From the NCBI GenBank assembly GCA_905197485.1, contig CAJJYZ010000055.1, forward strand, positions 1 through 8,105: a DNA stretch of 8,105 nt. Reading direction: 5' to 3'. Below, one piece after another: positions 7,009 through 8,105 of this stretch (position 1 is the stretch's first letter; every line of letters starts with the position of its first letter). Source of the stretch: an uncultured Lachnospiraceae bacterium. Lineage in GTDB: Bacteria > Bacillota > Clostridia > Lachnospirales > Lachnospiraceae. A program made the translations under genes and the position numbers. Below the pieces are notes generated by a model. The model was not told where the DNA came from. It saw nothing but the letters and a program-made list of their open reading frames with translations, and did not search any database.

Positions 7009-7920
7009 TTATTCTACGACCTCATCCCATGTAAGAACTTCACCTGTGTAGATGGATTTTACCTGCTCACTGGAGAGCTCCTCTACTGTACTGTCGTTGT
7101 TTACAATTACTGCGATTCCATCCAATGCGATAACTGTCGGAGTCACACCTTCTGCTAGCTCTGTGTCTTTCAGCTCTCTGGATGCCATACCGATATCACA
7201 CAATCCGTCTACTACGGATGTCACACCTGTTGTGGAATCACTTGTCTGAATCTCGATTTCAGCGCCTGTATTTACTTTTAAGTATGCTTCTTTTAATTTC
7301 TCCATGATTGGCGATACGGAAGAAGAACCTGCTACTACGATTTTTCCTGTTGCGCCGTTGCTTTCATACGGTTTCACATCGTCCATCGGAATTCCGCTAT
7401 TTTCTTCCACGACCTTCTGTCCTTCCGGACTCATGATGTAGTTTACAAAATCCTGGGCCACCTCGCTGATTCCGTCTTTTGTCACGATGTTAAATGGTCT
7501 CTGAATCTTGTAGTCTCCGGACTTGATATTCTCGACTGTCGGCTCTGCTCCGTCAATTTTTACTGCTTTCACGCTATCATCCAAAGATGCAAGTGAGATA
7601 TAGCCGATGGCATATTCGTTTCCGGAAACGGTATTCATCATAACGGACGTACTGTTTGTAATTGCCGCTTCTTCTGTCGTCATATCCATCTTCTCACCGT
7701 TCTCATCTTTTTCCTCAACTCCGAACAGCTCGATGAACGCGCCTCTCGTACCGGAACCGTCCTCTCTTGATACAACAGAAATATCGTTTGTCGCATCCCA
7801 TTCTGCTTTTTTATCATTTCCACCCTCAGCTTTTCCTTCGTCACTGCTGCCGCATCCTACTACGGAAACTGCTGTCATCGCTACGATTGCTGTCACTGCC
7901 AATAATTTTTTCAACTTCAT
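7009..7920 (-). CDS. pstS: Phosphate-binding lipoprotein PstS, circularly permuted order
   Basis: This 303-residue lipoprotein captures phosphate at the outer face of the membrane. The signal peptide is about 1-22 with lipobox VVG-Cys23, followed by a charged linker. The motif order is unusual. The anion-binding SREDGSGTRG (51-60), AIGYISL (104-110), KIDGAEPTVENIKSGDY (121-137), RPF and FVNYIMSPEGQKVVEE (158-173) come first; these are C-terminal in normal PstS. The normally N-terminal GSSSVSPIMEKL (198-209), SDSTTG (227-232), CDIGMASREL (241-250) and TVIALDGIAVIVN (262-274) come second. The protein ends at YTGEVLTWDEV, the point where a standard PstS continues into VVSREDGSGT. All expected parts are present once, so it is permuted rather than truncated. 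The start at 7920 is chosen because AAGGAG lies 10 bases upstream; an ATG at 7929 would be 1 base from it. Confidence 0.93.
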   Translation of the reverse strand: MKLKKLLAVTAIVAMTAVSVVGCGSSDEGKAEGGNDKKAEWDATNDISVVSREDGSGTRGAFIELFGVEEKDENGEKMDMTTEEAAITNSTSVMMNTVSGNEYAIGYISLASLDDSVKAVKIDGAEPTVENIKSGDYKIQRPFNIVTKDGISEVAQDFVNYIMSPEGQKVVEENSGIPMDDVKPYESNGATGKIVVAGSSSVSPIMEKLKEAYLKVNTGAEIEIQTSDSTTGVTSVVDGLCDIGMASRELKDTELAEGVTPTVIALDGIAVIVNNDSTVEELSSEQVKSIYTGEVLTWDEVVE

Positions 7921-7930
7921 GTCTTTCATT

Positions 7931-7936
7931 CTCCTT
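7931..7936 (-). promoter_or_regulatory. Ribosome binding site of pstS
   Basis: AAGGAG on the minus strand, 10 bases before the ATG at 7920. An in-frame ATG at 7929 is only one base from it and a TTG at 7944 lies upstream of it. The site therefore selects the start that gives a compact lipoprotein signal peptide beginning MKLKKLLAV. Confidence 0.85.
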
Positions 7937-7949
7937 TTTGTCAATCCTT

Positions 7950-7971
7950 GTCTGCCTGTTCTCTTGCAGAC
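7950..7971 (-). other. Small stem-loop in the pstS leader
   Basis: GTCTGC (7950-7955) and GCAGAC (7966-7971) are perfect inverted arms of six bases with a 10-base loop. The structure lies in the predicted pstS leader, ending about 13 bases before the ribosome binding site. No T-run follows on either strand, so it is not an intrinsic terminator. It could stabilise the mRNA or be chance. Confidence 0.4.
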
Positions 7972-7991
7972 GTTCTATCTTCTTCACAGGT

Positions 7992-8038
7992 ATTATCATA
8001 AAAAACTTTTGTTAAATCCAAAACGGCTTTTTTGTTAA
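7992..8038 (-). promoter_or_regulatory. Putative PhoB/PhoP-controlled promoter of the pst operon
   Basis: On the minus strand two identical TTAACA hexamers lie at 8033-8038 and 8010-8015, 23 bases apart start to start, close to two helical turns. Firmicute Pho boxes are TT(A/T/C)ACA-like repeats spaced about 11 bases. A -10-like GATAAT (7992-7997), or the overlapping TATGAT, lies 12 or 9 bases downstream of the second hexamer. That is too close for the hexamer to be a normal -35, which fits an activator-dependent promoter with the regulator sitting over the -35 region. Transcription would start near 7985, giving a leader of about 65 bases. The middle repeat expected at 11-base spacing is not evident. 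Confidence 0.55.
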
Positions 8039-8054
8039 CTCTATGTAAAATTAT

Positions 8055-8105
8055 CCTGAATTATTCATGGATCAGTATTCGACCAAATAACTGTACCATG
8101 AGTTC
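8055..8105. repeat. Right copy of the 51-base perfect terminal inverted repeat
   Basis: This is the exact reverse complement of 2-52. Read on the plus strand, it encodes the last 11 residues and stop of the nuclease-like gene. An in-frame TAA at 8046-8048 lies just before it and no related coding sequence precedes it, so this copy is an orphan gene tail rather than the end of a second complete gene. It begins 16 bases upstream of the first TTAACA hexamer of the pst promoter, so that promoter appears intact. It also carries the dyad (8065-8101). The repeat runs to the window edge, so its full length is unknown. Confidence 0.95.

Noticed and set aside
7921..8054. Riboswitch or structured RNA in the pstS leader
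   Set aside because: The predicted leader is only about 65 bases with a single 6-base-pair stem and no terminator alternative. Nothing resembles a known riboswitch class.
1..8105. Whole window as a transposon with terminal inverted repeats
   Set aside because: The repeats suggest it, but no transposase or recombinase gene is present, the cargo is mostly a core phosphate operon, and no target-site duplication can be seen because the window ends at the repeats. Kept only as an inverted-repeat observation.

Overview
The window reads as a fragment of a low-to-mid G+C Firmicute, most likely a gut-type clostridium of the Lachnospiraceae. This rests on the style of the Pst/Pho proteins (a Gly-Cys lipobox PstS, an ALGMSGGQ-type PstB), strong GGAGG ribosome binding sites and TTAACA-type Pho-box motifs. 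The assignment is a recollection of family style, not a database match. All nine genes lie on the minus strand, so transcription runs from high to low coordinates.

Right to left, the larger part (about 8040 down to 1851) is a complete phosphate-acquisition and phosphate-sensing operon: pstS, pstC, pstA, pstB, phoU, phoB, phoR. The junctions are tight: a 1-base gap, two 8-base overlaps with the identical string ATGAGTAA, a 2-base gap, a 28-base gap and an 11-base overlap. PstS captures phosphate outside the cell, PstC and PstA form the membrane channel, PstB supplies ATP hydrolysis, and PhoU links transporter state to the PhoR kinase. PhoB, the phosphorylated regulator, probably acts on the TTAACA repeats upstream of pstS and so closes a feedback loop. 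PstS looks circularly permuted: the half that is normally C-terminal comes first.

Downstream of phoR, after a 120-base gap holding a near-consensus promoter but no visible terminator, is a markedly more AT-rich two-gene cassette. It encodes a 433-residue ABC/SMC-like AAA ATPase and a 136-residue protein with a D...ExK motif resembling a PD-(D/E)XK nuclease core. The two are translationally coupled (TAA, one base, ATG). The pair resembles ATPase-plus-effector anti-phage modules, but I cannot match it to a named system.

The window is bounded by a perfect inverted repeat of at least 51 bases (2-52 and 8055-8105). The left copy contains the last codons of the nuclease-like gene; the right copy is an orphan of that gene tail just upstream of the pst promoter. 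The repeat may mark a real invertible segment or duplication, or it may be an assembly or contig-end artefact. Because the repeat reaches both window edges, sequence outside the window is needed to decide. No tRNA, rRNA, transposase, recombinase or CRISPR array was seen, and no gene-free stretch exceeds 300 bases.
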